DNA of 64,000 bases from Mucilaginibacter pineti (GTDB lineage Bacteria > Bacteroidota > Bacteroidia > Sphingobacteriales > Sphingobacteriaceae): positions 79,427 through 143,426 of the forward strand of contig NZ_FNAI01000017.1 in the NCBI RefSeq assembly GCF_900101875.1. Direction: 5' to 3'. Below, piece by piece: positions 43,408 to 51,929 of the stretch. The notes beneath the pieces are model-generated. The model saw only the letters and a program-made list of their open reading frames with translations. It searched no databases and was not told where the DNA came from. Position 1 is the first letter of the stretch; every line of letters begins with the position of its first letter. A program made the translations under genes and the position numbers.

Positions 43408-44253
43408 ATGAAATTCGATGTGTTTACCCAAATGGAATATGTAGTACGGTCGCCGGGCACATTGATCTTGAACATACACGCTTTACGCACCCCTAATCAA
43501 ACCGTAGTTAACGAGGAGTTTACGGTTGATCCCTATATAAAGGTGGAGGAACTGATATCCGCCCAAGGCGAAAATCGCCTGATGCGTTTTGAAGTAAATG
43601 AACCGGGCACCGTAAAAGTTACCTACAAAGCGCTCATTGATAATTGCTATGAACTTACCGATTATCATGAACAGCATGAAGTAATGGTAGCACAGTTAGA
43701 TGTGACTGTACTCCCTTACCTTAACCCAAGCCGCTATTGCCAAAGCGATAAGCTGTATAGGCTTGCTCATAATCTTTTCGGTCACATCACCAATCCGTTT
43801 GAAAAGGTAGTTACCCTTACAGATTGGATCCATACCAACGTACAGTACCTTAGCGGCTATAGTAATGCTCAAACATCGGCGTTTGATACCGTTACCGAGC
43901 AAGCCGGCGTATGCCGCGATTTTGCCCACCTGGGTATAGCGCTTTGTCGTGCTTTAACCATACCTGCACGTTATTTTACAGGCTATGCCTACAAACTTGA
44001 ACCTGCCGACTTTCATGCCTGTTTTGAAGCCTATTTAGGTGGTAAATGGGTGCTTTTTGATGCCACCAAACTGGTGCCCCTTAACGGACTGATTAAAATA
44101 GCCACCGGCCGCGACGCTGCAGACACCGCCATAGCCAATATTTTTGGCGATGTAACCTTCACCACCATGCAGGTGAGCTGCGAACTGGCCGAAGAGGGCT
44201 TTGAGCCGGTTAATTACGGAGCAGGCGCTTATCAGGGATTATCGTATTTGTAG
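43408..44253 (+). CDS. Transglutaminase-like cysteine-protease-fold protein (Anbu partner)
   Basis: The 281-residue cytoplasmic protein has an N-terminal beta domain (about 1-105), the Bact_transglu_N type. A transglutaminase core follows, with the triad Cys169 (AGVCRDFAHLG), His203 (DFHACFEAY) and Asp218 (VLFDATK), all intact. It follows the Anbu gene by 4 bases. This pairing is known from Anbu gene clusters, in which the set is thought to process or ligate peptides. No ATP-grasp or alpha-E gene is adjacent, so the substrate would have to come from elsewhere. Confidence 0.9.
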   Translation: MKFDVFTQMEYVVRSPGTLILNIHALRTPNQTVVNEEFTVDPYIKVEELISAQGENRLMRFEVNEPGTVKVTYKALIDNCYELTDYHEQHEVMVAQLDVTVLPYLNPSRYCQSDKLYRLAHNLFGHITNPFEKVVTLTDWIHTNVQYLSGYSNAQTSAFDTVTEQAGVCRDFAHLGIALCRALTIPARYFTGYAYKLEPADFHACFEAYLGGKWVLFDATKLVPLNGLIKIATGRDAADTAIANIFGDVTFTTMQVSCELAEEGFEPVNYGAGAYQGLSYL

Positions 44254-44278
44254 GATTTAACATCGACCAAATGACAAC

Positions 44279-44659
44279 CTATAATCTCTTTTTCAACCTT
44301 ACGCTATATACCCAATTAGCACCCAACACCGCTACACAAATCAGCAATCCAAAAAACTCACGTACTTCTTCTATCCACGGTTTTTCGGCTTTCATGGTTT
44401 CGACGAGACTTTCGGCGTGATGAACTTCAAACCAATCTATTAAACCGTTCCTGTCGAAGATCTTGTATGTAGCGTAGGTAAGATAAATAGCTATACCAAC
44501 GCCATAGCCCACCGGGTAAAACTTTTGGCGGGCCGCCAGGTAGCAAAATACGGCGCTGTACATATATATTGGCACCCATATATAAGGATCAGGATCATTG
44601 TATTGCAAGCCTGCAAAAATGATGAACAGTACTACGAATACGATATTGAATATTTTCAT
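44279..44659 (-). CDS. Transmembrane family 220 protein
   Basis: The 126-residue protein has four hydrophobic helices and the family opening FNIVFVVLFIIFAGLQYNDPDPYIWVPIYMY. The function of the family is unknown. It lies on the minus strand downstream of a tRNA-Cys gene and a SAM-I riboswitch, with no terminator visible in the 106 bases between the tRNA and this ATG. It may therefore share their transcript. Confidence 0.85.
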   Translation of the reverse strand: MKIFNIVFVVLFIIFAGLQYNDPDPYIWVPIYMYSAVFCYLAARQKFYPVGYGVGIAIYLTYATYKIFDRNGLIDWFEVHHAESLVETMKAEKPWIEEVREFFGLLICVAVLGANWVYSVRLKKRL

Positions 44660-44765
44660 GCCGGGTTTAGTATATTATTTACCTGAAGGCGCTAAAAATA
44701 TGCAATAAAGCACAAAGCAGCAAAAGGACTAAAGCGAAAATGAAATTACAGGAAATGGAAATTTG

Positions 44766-44836
44766 ATGCCGCGGGCAGATTCGAACTGCCGTATAGGGTT
44801 TTGCAGACCCCCACCTATCCTCTCGGTCACGCGACT
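44766..44836 (-). tRNA. tRNA-Cys (anticodon GCA), atypical acceptor stem
   Basis: Read on the minus strand, the cloverleaf has D stem ACC/GGT and a D loop with GG. The anticodon stem is GGGGT/ACCCT around loop CTGCAAA, giving anticodon GCA. The variable loop is 4 bases and the T stem GGCAG/CTGCC closes TTCGAAT. The acceptor stem is AGTCGCG with CGCGGCA: position 1-72 is an A-A mismatch and 3-70 is a U-G pair. The base after the stem is U73, the identity base of tRNA-Cys. CCA is not encoded. The 5' end lies two bases after the U tract of the riboswitch terminator. Confidence 0.85.
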
Positions 44837-44838
44837 TT

Positions 44839-44875
44839 AAAAAAAACTATAAAACACTTATTAAAGATAAGGTGT
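44839..44875 (-). terminator. Intrinsic terminator of the SAM riboswitch
   Basis: On the minus strand ACACCTTAT and ATAAGTGT form a stem with one bulged C around CTTTA, followed by TTTATAG and eight U. It lies 15 bases after the aptamer. Its 5' arm (TTATCTTT) can pair instead with the 3' strand of the aptamer P1 helix (AGAGATAA, one G-U pair), as in classical S-box terminator/antiterminator switches. Confidence 0.85.
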
Positions 44876-44890
44876 GGGGGTAAAGATGGT

Positions 44891-44997
44891 ATTATCTCTC
44901 TCCGTTGAATGGAGCAGGAATTAGCACCTTATACATTATGCGGATGTACAGGTTGCTAAGACGTCTTTGGGCCTTTCCCTCAGTCTTTCTTGATAAG
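44891..44997 (-). promoter_or_regulatory. SAM-I (S-box) riboswitch aptamer
   Basis: On the minus strand the sequence begins CTTATCAAGAAAGACTGAGG, continues GGAAAGGCCC, then GTCTTAGCAACCTG and AAGGTGCTAATTCCTG, and ends GAGATAAT. These are the invariant blocks of the S-box leader in the right order, including the kink-turn, the GCAACC/GGTGC P3-P4 core and the P1 closing pair TTATC/GATAA. The aptamer binds S-adenosylmethionine. The next element downstream is its terminator and then a tRNA-Cys gene, not a methionine gene. Confidence 0.93.
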
Positions 44998-45171
44998 TAA
45001 ATAAAGAACGCTTGTCGTTATTGACGATGCAAATATAAAAGTAAATTATATAATTCCTATAGATTTAGTAGAATTATTAAATAATTTATTTCAGGCTTAT
45101 TTTATGTACCAATCATAAAGAATGAAAAAATGCGAAGCGGGCAATTACACATTATTTCACATATTTGCACT

Positions 45172-46506
45172 ATGAGCAAGTTATGGCAAAAAACTACCAA
45201 CGTTAATGAACTGGTTGAAAACTTTACCGTTGGTCGCGACAGGGAGTTTGATCAGCAAATGGCCGCTTTTGATGTATTAGGATCACTGGCCCACACCCGT
45301 ATGCTGCAAAGTATAGGGCTTATGGATAGTGCCGATCTTGAACTTGTTCAGCACGAACTTAAAGCAATTTATGCCGATATTGAGAAAGGTGGCTTTACCA
45401 TTGAAGATGGGGTAGAAGATGTACACTCGCAGGTAGAAATGTTGCTTACCCAGCGCATTGGCGATGCCGGTAAAAAGATCCACAGCGGCCGCTCCCGTAA
45501 TGACCAGGTACTTGTTGATCTTAAATTATTCTTCCGTAGCGAGTTGCAGCATATCGTTGAAGAAACAGAAACCCTTTTTCGTCAGCTTATTGAACTTAGT
45601 GAAAAGCATAAAGATGTACTTTTACCAGGCTACACACATTTGCAGGTAGCTATGCCATCGTCATTTGGCCTTTGGTTTGGCGCTTATGCCGAAAGCCTTG
45701 CCGATGACCTGGAACTGGTATTGGCAGCATATCGTATCACCAACAAAAACCCGTTGGGCTCGGCAGCAGGTTACGGTTCATCGTTCCCGTTAAATCGTAC
45801 ATTGACAACCCAGTTGCTTGGTTTCGACAGCCTTAATTACAACGTAGTTTACGCACAGATGGGGCGTGGCAAAACCGAGCGTATCATTGCGCAAGCTTTA
45901 TCCTCTATAGCTGCCACCCTGGCAAAAATGGCTATGGATCAGGCACTTTACCTGAGTCAGAATTTTGCTTTTGTGAGCTATCCCGATACCCTTACTACAG
46001 GCAGCAGCATTATGCCGCACAAAAAGAATCCAGATGTTTGGGAAATTATGCGTGGTAAATGCAACCGACTACAGGCCCTGCCTACAGATGTTGCCATGAT
46101 GACCACCAACCTGCCATCGGGCTATCATCGCGAGCTGCAATTGCTAAAGGAGCTGTTATTCCCTGCCTTTGCCGATTTAAAGCATTGCCTGCAAATGGCA
46201 ACCTTTATGCTGCAAAACATAACCGTTAACACCGATATACTAAAAGATCCCAAATACGCTTACCTATTTAGTGTGGAGGAAGTTAACCGTATGGTTTTAA
46301 ACGGAACGCCTTTCCGCGACGCTTACAAACAAGTAGGTATTGCCATTGAACAAGGCGATTTTAACCCCGATAAAACGGTAAACCACACCCACGAAGGTAG
46401 TATTGGTAACCTGGGTAACGAACATATCACCGCCGCGTTTGATAAGTTGCTTACAAACTTTGATTTTGCAAAGGTAGATGAGGCTGTGAAGGGCTTAGTA
46501 GAATAA
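45172..46506 (+). CDS. argH: Argininosuccinate lyase
   Basis: Starting at the ATG at 45172 (MSKLWQKTTNVNELVENFTV) the product has 444 residues; in-frame upstream codons are not homologous to the family. The signatures SGRSRNDQVLVDLKLF and GSSIMPHKKNPDVWEIMRGK (about 278-297, the fumarase/lyase superfamily loop) are intact. It cleaves argininosuccinate to arginine and fumarate in arginine biosynthesis. It is transcribed divergently from the riboswitch transcript. No other arg gene lies in the window. Confidence 0.95.
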   Translation: MSKLWQKTTNVNELVENFTVGRDREFDQQMAAFDVLGSLAHTRMLQSIGLMDSADLELVQHELKAIYADIEKGGFTIEDGVEDVHSQVEMLLTQRIGDAGKKIHSGRSRNDQVLVDLKLFFRSELQHIVEETETLFRQLIELSEKHKDVLLPGYTHLQVAMPSSFGLWFGAYAESLADDLELVLAAYRITNKNPLGSAAGYGSSFPLNRTLTTQLLGFDSLNYNVVYAQMGRGKTERIIAQALSSIAATLAKMAMDQALYLSQNFAFVSYPDTLTTGSSIMPHKKNPDVWEIMRGKCNRLQALPTDVAMMTTNLPSGYHRELQLLKELLFPAFADLKHCLQMATFMLQNITVNTDILKDPKYAYLFSVEEVNRMVLNGTPFRDAYKQVGIAIEQGDFNPDKTVNHTHEGSIGNLGNEHITAAFDKLLTNFDFAKVDEAVKGLVE

Positions 46507-46518
46507 ATTAAAAAAATT

Positions 46519-46634
46519 TTGTCATTCTGAGGTACGAAGAATCTATTATAAGGTAATGCGCTTACCATTGCATGTTCGCGATTAGATTTTTCACTTCGTT
46601 CAAGAAATAGTTCTTTGTACCTCAGAATGACAAA
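46519..46634. repeat. TGTCAT-type inverted repeat (CTGAGGTACGAAGAATC variant)
   Basis: It starts TTGTCATTCTGAGGTACGAA and ends TTTGTACCTCAGAATGACAA. The outer 20 bases are an almost perfect inverted repeat. It follows argH by 12 bases and probably serves as its terminator. Confidence 0.8.
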
Positions 46635-46684
46635 GAGTTACTTGTAATCGGTAATCAATCACTTTAAAACCTGCAATTAGACAC

Positions 46685-46888
46685 ATGAACGGACAAAACA
46701 GAAGCGATATATACCCCGGCCTCGAAGTTGATATTATTCTTAAAAAAGACCAAAGGAGCGGTACTTTAACCCGTGGATTTGTTAAAAGGCTGTTAACCAG
46801 CGCGGCTTATCACTCACGCGGTATCAAAGTACAGCTTGACGACGGGCAGGTTGGCCGTGTTGCCTGGATTGTGGAAGAAGAGGATTAA
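46685..46888 (+). CDS. YwbE-family (DUF2196) small protein
   Basis: The 67-residue protein matches the YwbE pattern: NGQNRSDIYPGLEVDIILKK, then QRSGTLTRGFVKRLLTSAAYHSRGIKV and VGRVAWIVEE. It is a short all-beta protein of unknown function, often annotated as a hypothetical conserved protein. It is complete and has a good start. Confidence 0.88.
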   Translation: MNGQNRSDIYPGLEVDIILKKDQRSGTLTRGFVKRLLTSAAYHSRGIKVQLDDGQVGRVAWIVEEED

Positions 46889-46959
46889 ATAAATAATTCA
46901 TTAATTCTACACAATTCATAGCCATATTTACATCAATACTTACCATAGTATAAAGCCAT

Positions 46960-47664
46960 ATGCCCACAGGTACAGCAACAAAAAAATCAAAGATCTGGTT
47001 TAGGCTGGATAGTCATATTCGCTTACTTATTTCGCTGGGGATAAGCGCCATAGTACTGTTCTTTTTTGTGTGGGGTAAGTTTAGCATACCCGGCGTGGTG
47101 TTGGTTACCTGGATCTCCTTTGGGCTTTCCATCATCATAATGGATTGGATCATTATTTTATCCTCTCATCCTAAGGAGGTTAGAAAAATAGCCAAGCTGG
47201 AAGATTCCAGCCGCACGCTCATTTTTGCTTTTGTTATAATAGCTTCTCTTGTTAGCTTATTAGCAATTATATTCCTGCTTAAATCTTCTAAAGATCTCTC
47301 GCCAGAGAAAGTTACCAGCCATGTTCTTCTGGCTATGACCTCTGTTATTGTATCGTGGCTGCTGGTACATACCATATTTACCCTGCTTTACGCGCACCTG
47401 TTTTATACAACAGGTGTAGATGCCGATAACAAACGCAAAGCTGTTGGCGGTTTGGAATTTCCCGGTGATGAGAAAGATCCTGATTATCTGGATTTTGTGT
47501 ATTTTTCCTTTGTTTTAGGGATGACTTTCCAGGTATCAGATATCGAGATTTCATCCCGGCAGATCCGCCGCTTGGCCTGGATTCACGGTATGATTTCATT
47601 TGCTTTTAATACCGCCATTGTAGCGCTGAGCATCAATGTAATATCGGGCCTGGTGGCCAAATAA
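46960..47664 (+). CDS. DUF1345-family membrane protein
   Basis: The 234-residue protein has an N-terminal charged segment and about five membrane helices. The conserved part LLVHTIFTLLYAHLFYTTG, then DFVYFSFVLGMTFQVSDIEI, identifies DUF1345. The function is unknown. Its TAA stop is directly adjacent to the stop of the gene on the other strand, without a spacer. Confidence 0.87.
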   Translation: MPTGTATKKSKIWFRLDSHIRLLISLGISAIVLFFFVWGKFSIPGVVLVTWISFGLSIIIMDWIIILSSHPKEVRKIAKLEDSSRTLIFAFVIIASLVSLLAIIFLLKSSKDLSPEKVTSHVLLAMTSVIVSWLLVHTIFTLLYAHLFYTTGVDADNKRKAVGGLEFPGDEKDPDYLDFVYFSFVLGMTFQVSDIEISSRQIRRLAWIHGMISFAFNTAIVALSINVISGLVAK

Positions 47665-48579
47665 TTAAAACATACTTCCCTGTTGTTCTAAAAAATTAGG
47701 GCGCTGAAGATCAGTGCCTAACGCCTTGTTTAGCTCCACAACTACATAGTCTGCCAGTTTGGGCGAGTACTGTTCATCGTGCTGATGCATGAAGAACCAA
47801 ACCGACTGTAAGCCAAGTGTTTGCCATTCCTTAATTCGTAAAACCCACTCGTCAACACGTTCATAATCAGATGGATGTAAGCCATTGCCTACAAAGCGGA
47901 TAAAAGCGTGAGGCGTAGGCAAAGTCATGTGAACCACATCCCGGCGGCCGGTAGCATCTGTTATAACAGCGCCAATATTAAGGTCATGAAAAAGCTTGAA
48001 AACCTTATCCCTGTTTTCGGCTACAGAAAACCATTCCTTATGTCTAAGTTCCACAAATACAGGTACATCCTTGGGTAAAGCCTCTAAATATAGCTTCAAT
48101 TCGGGGAAGCTTTTGGGGGTGTAGTTATCACTTAATTGCAAAAATAATGGTCCCAGTTTGTCGCCAAAGGCCATAATCCCTTCATAAAAGGCGGTAGTAA
48201 TATCATCTGCATTTTTTAACCTGCGTATGTGGCTGATACTCTGCGAAAACTTAGGACAAAACTTAAAATCAGGGTTGCTATCGGCCTTGGCTTTCCATCT
48301 GGCAATGGTATCTGCGCTGTAAACATTGTAGAAAGTAGCGTTCAGCTCAATACAGTCAAAATGCTTTACATATTCATCTAAGAAGTTGGCATCCTTGGTT
48401 TTAGGTGGATAGATCTGCCCAATCCATTCCTTGCGACCCCATTTGGCACAACCCACATGCACCTGTAAAGGCTGGGTGTTTTTGGTCGCTTTAAGGGTAC
48501 TTAAAGTCAACTCCGCATCGGGTGGCAGGGTAAAATCGGTTACTGCTAATTCTTCGGGAGATACGCGGCCAAATTCCAT
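47665..48579 (-). CDS. DUF72-family (YecE-like) protein
   Basis: The 304-residue protein has the DUF72 TIM-barrel-like signature VGCAKWGRKEWIGQIYPP followed by CIELNATFYNVYS, FKFCPKFSQSISHIRRL and VFVELRHKEWF. The family is widespread but its reaction is unknown. It is convergent with the DUF1345 gene, with no bases between the stop codons. Confidence 0.9.
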   Translation of the reverse strand: MEFGRVSPEELAVTDFTLPPDAELTLSTLKATKNTQPLQVHVGCAKWGRKEWIGQIYPPKTKDANFLDEYVKHFDCIELNATFYNVYSADTIARWKAKADSNPDFKFCPKFSQSISHIRRLKNADDITTAFYEGIMAFGDKLGPLFLQLSDNYTPKSFPELKLYLEALPKDVPVFVELRHKEWFSVAENRDKVFKLFHDLNIGAVITDATGRRDVVHMTLPTPHAFIRFVGNGLHPSDYERVDEWVLRIKEWQTLGLQSVWFFMHQHDEQYSPKLADYVVVELNKALGTDLQRPNFLEQQGSMF

Positions 48580-48664
48580 AGGATGGTAGTTTATTCAGTT
48601 TATGTGAACAGGACTAAGTTATAAATGTTCGGGTAAATTAAAATACAATATGTGCCTAAATTGT

Positions 48665-48752
48665 GTTTCGTCAGTAGCCGTCAATACATCGTCAGTGGCC
48701 GTCAGTACATCGTCAGTAGCCGTCAGTATGCCGTCAGCAGTCGTCAGTATGA
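48665..48752 (-). repeat. Degenerate tandem array, reverse complement of the TGACGGCTAC array
   Basis: The array consists of CGTCAGTAGCCGTCAATACAT-like units such as CGTCAGTGGC, CGTCAGTACAT, CGTCAGTATGC and CGTCAGCAGT, about eight in all. Read on the minus strand these are ACTGACGGCTACTGACG, the same word as in the array at 36933-37009. Confidence 0.75.
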
Positions 48753-48803
48753 TAATATCCTGTTTTCAGACGGCGGAATAAATCACGTACTAAAAATCGC
48801 GAT

Positions 48804-50432
48804 CTACGTCAGCAGGTCAACCTTGAAATTTGGGGCTACTCTTTTTTTTGAGGCTTGCTCATAAGCATAGGCCAGCCTGATGATATCACCCTCGTGCCAG
48901 GCCGTACTAAAAAACGAAAGACCAATCGGCAGCCCGTGCATTAGCCCCATTGGTACGGTAATGTGCGGATAGCCCGCCATCGCTGCCGGTCCCGAAAAGC
49001 CGAAGCTGCCGCTGTCATAATCGCCGGCAATAAGATCAATACAAATGGCCGGGCCATTGGTTGGGCCAATGATGGCATCCAGTTTATTATCGGTAAGCAT
49101 TTTATCAATAGCCTTACGGGCGCCATCATTAGTTTGCTGCAGGGCATCCAGGTATTCCTTGCTGGCCAGATCGCCTTTGGCCTGGGCCAGTTCAAGGGTT
49201 TCTTGTTTAAAGTAAGGCATGGCCTTTGGCTCGTTTTGCTTGTTGAAGGCAATAACATCGGCCAGGGATTTTACCTTGCCATTGGCAGTGCTCAAATACT
49301 GGTTAAGGCCATCTTTAAATTCATATAGCAGTACGGTAAATTCGTTTCTGCCGGCATCTTTAATTAGCGGGTTAAGCTCAATTTCAATAATGGTAGCACC
49401 TTTGGCCTCCATAGTTTTAATGGCATCTTTTAACAAGGCCACTGTTATGGGATTGCCTTCCAATGCCGATTTTTCGACCCCGAGGCGTTTGCCCTGCAAG
49501 CCGTTGGCATCTAAAAATTTGGTATAGTCGGCGGCGGCTTTCCCGGTGCCGGGTAGGGTATAGCTATCCTGCGGATCGGCCCCGGCAAGTACGCCCAGAA
49601 AAATAGCGGCATCCTTAACCGTTCGTGCCATTGGGCCGGCGGTGTCCTGTGTTTTTGATATGGGGATAATGCCCGAGCGACTGAGCAGGCCCACGGTAGG
49701 TTTTATGCCCACCAGGCCATTTACGGATGATGGCGACACTATCGACCCATCGGTTTCGGTACCTATGGCTACCACGCACAAATTGGCCGCCACCGCCGAA
49801 CCCGATCCCGCGCTCGACCCGCTGGGGTTACGATCAAGAATATACGGGCACTTGGTTTGCCCGCCCCGGCTGCTCCATGCGCTGGTTGAGTGGGTGGAGC
49901 GGAAGTTGGCCCATTCGCTTAAATTGGTTTTACCCAAGAGCACGGCACCTGCCTTGCGCAGCTTGTGTACTATAAAAGCATCCTGTTTGGCAAAATTATC
50001 TGCCAAGGCCAGCGAACCTGCGGTAGTGTGCATATTATCGCCGGTATTAATATTGTCCTTTATCAGCACCGGGATTCCATGCAAAGGGCCGCGAAGTTTG
50101 CCTTGTGCGCGTTCCTTATCCATGGAATCGGCCATGTTAAGGGCGTCTTTATTTAGTTCTATAACGGAATTAAGCTTTGGTCCGTTCTTGTCAATCTCTT
50201 CAATGCGTTTCAGGTACAGTTCTGTTAGCTGACGCGAGGTATATTGCTTGGCCTGCATCTTTTGCTGCAAATCGGTTATGGTAGCTTCCGAAAGTTCAAA
50301 GGGGTAGTCCTTGCCATCTTTAATCCCGGCTTCCTTTTTTTCTGCCGATGGCGGACTGCATGATGCAGCAACCAATGTTGAAAGTGTTAAGCCAGCTAAT
50401 GAACTTGTTTTAATAAAATTTCTGCGTTGCAT
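48804..50432 (-). CDS. Exported amidase (amidase-signature family)
   Basis: The 542-residue protein starts with a twin-arginine-type signal (MQRRNFIKTS) and a lipobox-like VAASC25, so it is probably exported folded and anchored. The amidase-signature triad is in place: Lys125 in VLIKDN, Ser206 in PSGSSAGSGS and Ser230 in GTETDGSI. The chain length fits glutamyl-tRNA-amidotransferase-A-like amidases, but the export signal excludes a role in tRNA amidation. It probably hydrolyses amides or peptides in the periplasm. No linked genes. Confidence 0.9.
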   Translation of the reverse strand: MQRRNFIKTSSLAGLTLSTLVAASCSPPSAEKKEAGIKDGKDYPFELSEATITDLQQKMQAKQYTSRQLTELYLKRIEEIDKNGPKLNSVIELNKDALNMADSMDKERAQGKLRGPLHGIPVLIKDNINTGDNMHTTAGSLALADNFAKQDAFIVHKLRKAGAVLLGKTNLSEWANFRSTHSTSAWSSRGGQTKCPYILDRNPSGSSAGSGSAVAANLCVVAIGTETDGSIVSPSSVNGLVGIKPTVGLLSRSGIIPISKTQDTAGPMARTVKDAAIFLGVLAGADPQDSYTLPGTGKAAADYTKFLDANGLQGKRLGVEKSALEGNPITVALLKDAIKTMEAKGATIIEIELNPLIKDAGRNEFTVLLYEFKDGLNQYLSTANGKVKSLADVIAFNKQNEPKAMPYFKQETLELAQAKGDLASKEYLDALQQTNDGARKAIDKMLTDNKLDAIIGPTNGPAICIDLIAGDYDSGSFGFSGPAAMAGYPHITVPMGLMHGLPIGLSFFSTAWHEGDIIRLAYAYEQASKKRVAPNFKVDLLT

Positions 50433-50514
50433 ATCGATGTTTTATTGCCTATACAAGTAACGCAATATTTTGCCGATAGTAAAGTATCAACCATTAATGT
50501 TACAAGAGGATTAT

Positions 50515-50945
50515 CGCGAAACACACCCCTCCGCCCCTCTCAAGAGGGGAATAGCACCTGGCCATTGCTAAAAATTGGTACCCCCGCCCCCATTTAAGAG
50601 TAATAGCCCATCAATAGCCATAAAAACGTAATCAGATTTTCTAACTCCGTAAGAGTATCGTGTTTATAGGTATTTTATGGGTATCAATAGCTCCATAGGA
50701 GCTTCCTGTTAAATAAGGAGGCACCTACGGAGCCAAGCCTCTATTATATTAAACTATAAACACGTAGCCCCGAAGGGGCGGGCATGTAGCCTATCAAACT
50801 TATTTATGATATCTCTGTCTACTCATGGGCTATTACCCTCAAGAGGGGAATCGCACCTGGCCATTGCTTTTTGATGTGCTTTTTCAATTCCCCTCTTGAG
50901 AGGGGGCGCTAAAGCATGTGCAACGGCAGGGATGTGTTCTGCGGT
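50515..50945. repeat. Composite CCCCTCTYGAGAGGGG repeat, interrupted by a 235-bp insert, second locus
   Basis: The left part (ACACACCCCTCCGCCCCTCTC), the parts on either side of the insert and the right part (AATTCCCCTCTTGAGAGGGG, later GCAGGGATGTGTTCTGCGG) match the arms of the copy at 20142-20264. Order and completeness differ, so this locus has been rearranged. Confidence 0.7.
50601..50835 (-). mobile_element. 235-bp MITE-like element, copy 2 (inverted relative to copy 1)
   Basis: It runs from TAATAGCCCATCAATAG to CTACTCATGGGCTATTA. Length and nearly all bases equal the reverse complement of 29986-30220; I count four differences. The flanks again are halves of the CTCTTGAGAGGGG palindrome, which supports insertion rather than shared ancestry of the whole region. 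Confidence 0.8.
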
Positions 50946-51005
50946 AAGAAATCCATCAGTTGTTCGAAATCAGGGAGTTCGGCAGCGCAGGAAGATATAA
51001 AAAGT

Positions 51006-51149
51006 TTGTCATTTCGAACGAGCCTGCGCGGGAATTGTGCGTTTAGGGGCAAGGAGAAATCTTCTACGAGCGAAAGGTTTTATCTAACATACAAAGTTCG
51101 CACACAAAGCCGCAGAAGATTTCTCCTCGTACCTCGTTCGAAATGACAA
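51006..51149. repeat. TGTCAT-type long inverted repeat, copy B
   Basis: It starts TTGTCATTTCGAACGAG and ends CTCGTTCGAAATGACAA. The inner arms GGAGAAATCTTC and GAAGATTTCTCC match those of the element at 1-116, and GCACACAAAGCCGCA is close to the CACTTACAAAGCCGCAT of that copy. The right end lies 23 bases from the following gene's stop. Confidence 0.8.
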
Positions 51150-51172
51150 TATTTGGATTTTTATTCCAACTA

Positions 51173-51850
51173 TTACCCCACCCTCGATCCGCAAAAAACA
51201 ACAAAATTGAGGTTCTTGTAAATACAATCCACTTGGGTAAAGCCGGCATTTTCAAGCATGGTAAGCTGTAGTTCAAGCGAGGCAAACTTGTCCAGCTTTA
51301 TACGCTCAAAGGCTTTGGCAATGGCTTCCTCATCTAAACCCGAATTAATAACCGTTTGTCGCCATTGCGATTTATAAAATTCATCAAACATGGGCGACCG
51401 TCCCTCCACCTGGTCGGCGTTAATAAATAAGCCGCCGGGGTTTAGCGCCGTGTAAACCTTGTTGTATAGGCTCTCCTTATCTGCATCCTCCAAATGGTGG
51501 ATGGCCAGTGCCGATATAATGATGTCATATTTCCCCGTAATGGTATCGGAAGCAAAATCAAACTCGGTATAGCTAAAGTTGCTTAAACCTGCAAAACGCT
51601 TTTGGGCTACATCAAGCATCCCTGCAGAAAGATCGGCAAGTGTAAACTGCAGCTCCGTGTTTTGTTCATATACAAACTTTGAGAACAGGCCCGAACCTGC
51701 ACCCAGATCAAGCACCGTTTTGGCCTCAGTCATATTTTTAACCAGGGGGAGGGCAGCATTATAAAAATCATGAAAGCAGGGGATAAGCCGCTCGCGCTGC
51801 GAATCGTACCGTTCTGATATGTGGTTAAATTGTTCTTTTATAGTATTCAT
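51173..51850 (-). CDS. Class I SAM-dependent methyltransferase
   Basis: The 225-residue protein has the methyltransferase motif I VLDLGAGSGLFSKF at about residues 45-58. Motif II is FTLADLSAGML, and DIIISALAIHHLED is the motif IV region. The N-terminus (EQFNHISERYDSQRERLIP) resembles methyltransferase-11/25 family proteins such as those near UbiE-like enzymes. The acceptor substrate is unknown. It is complete and intact. Confidence 0.87.
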   Translation of the reverse strand: MNTIKEQFNHISERYDSQRERLIPCFHDFYNAALPLVKNMTEAKTVLDLGAGSGLFSKFVYEQNTELQFTLADLSAGMLDVAQKRFAGLSNFSYTEFDFASDTITGKYDIIISALAIHHLEDADKESLYNKVYTALNPGGLFINADQVEGRSPMFDEFYKSQWRQTVINSGLDEEAIAKAFERIKLDKFASLELQLTMLENAGFTQVDCIYKNLNFVVFCGSRVG

Positions 51851-51929
51851 AGTGGTGATGCCAGTTTGAAATTCATTGTTGACTGTCGTGTACTTAACCC
51901 AATTTACAAGAGAGCCCTTGTGTATCGGC

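Noticed and set aside
44891..44997. Riboswitch controlling argH
   Set aside because: All S-box motifs read correctly only on the minus strand, while argH is on the plus strand and divergent.
44839..44997. Cysteine or methionine T-box leader
   Set aside because: There is no T-box sequence or specifier-loop arrangement, and the conserved blocks are those of the S-box.
49642..50232. A 196-codon open frame on the plus strand
   Set aside because: It is antisense to the amidase signature region of the exported amidase gene.
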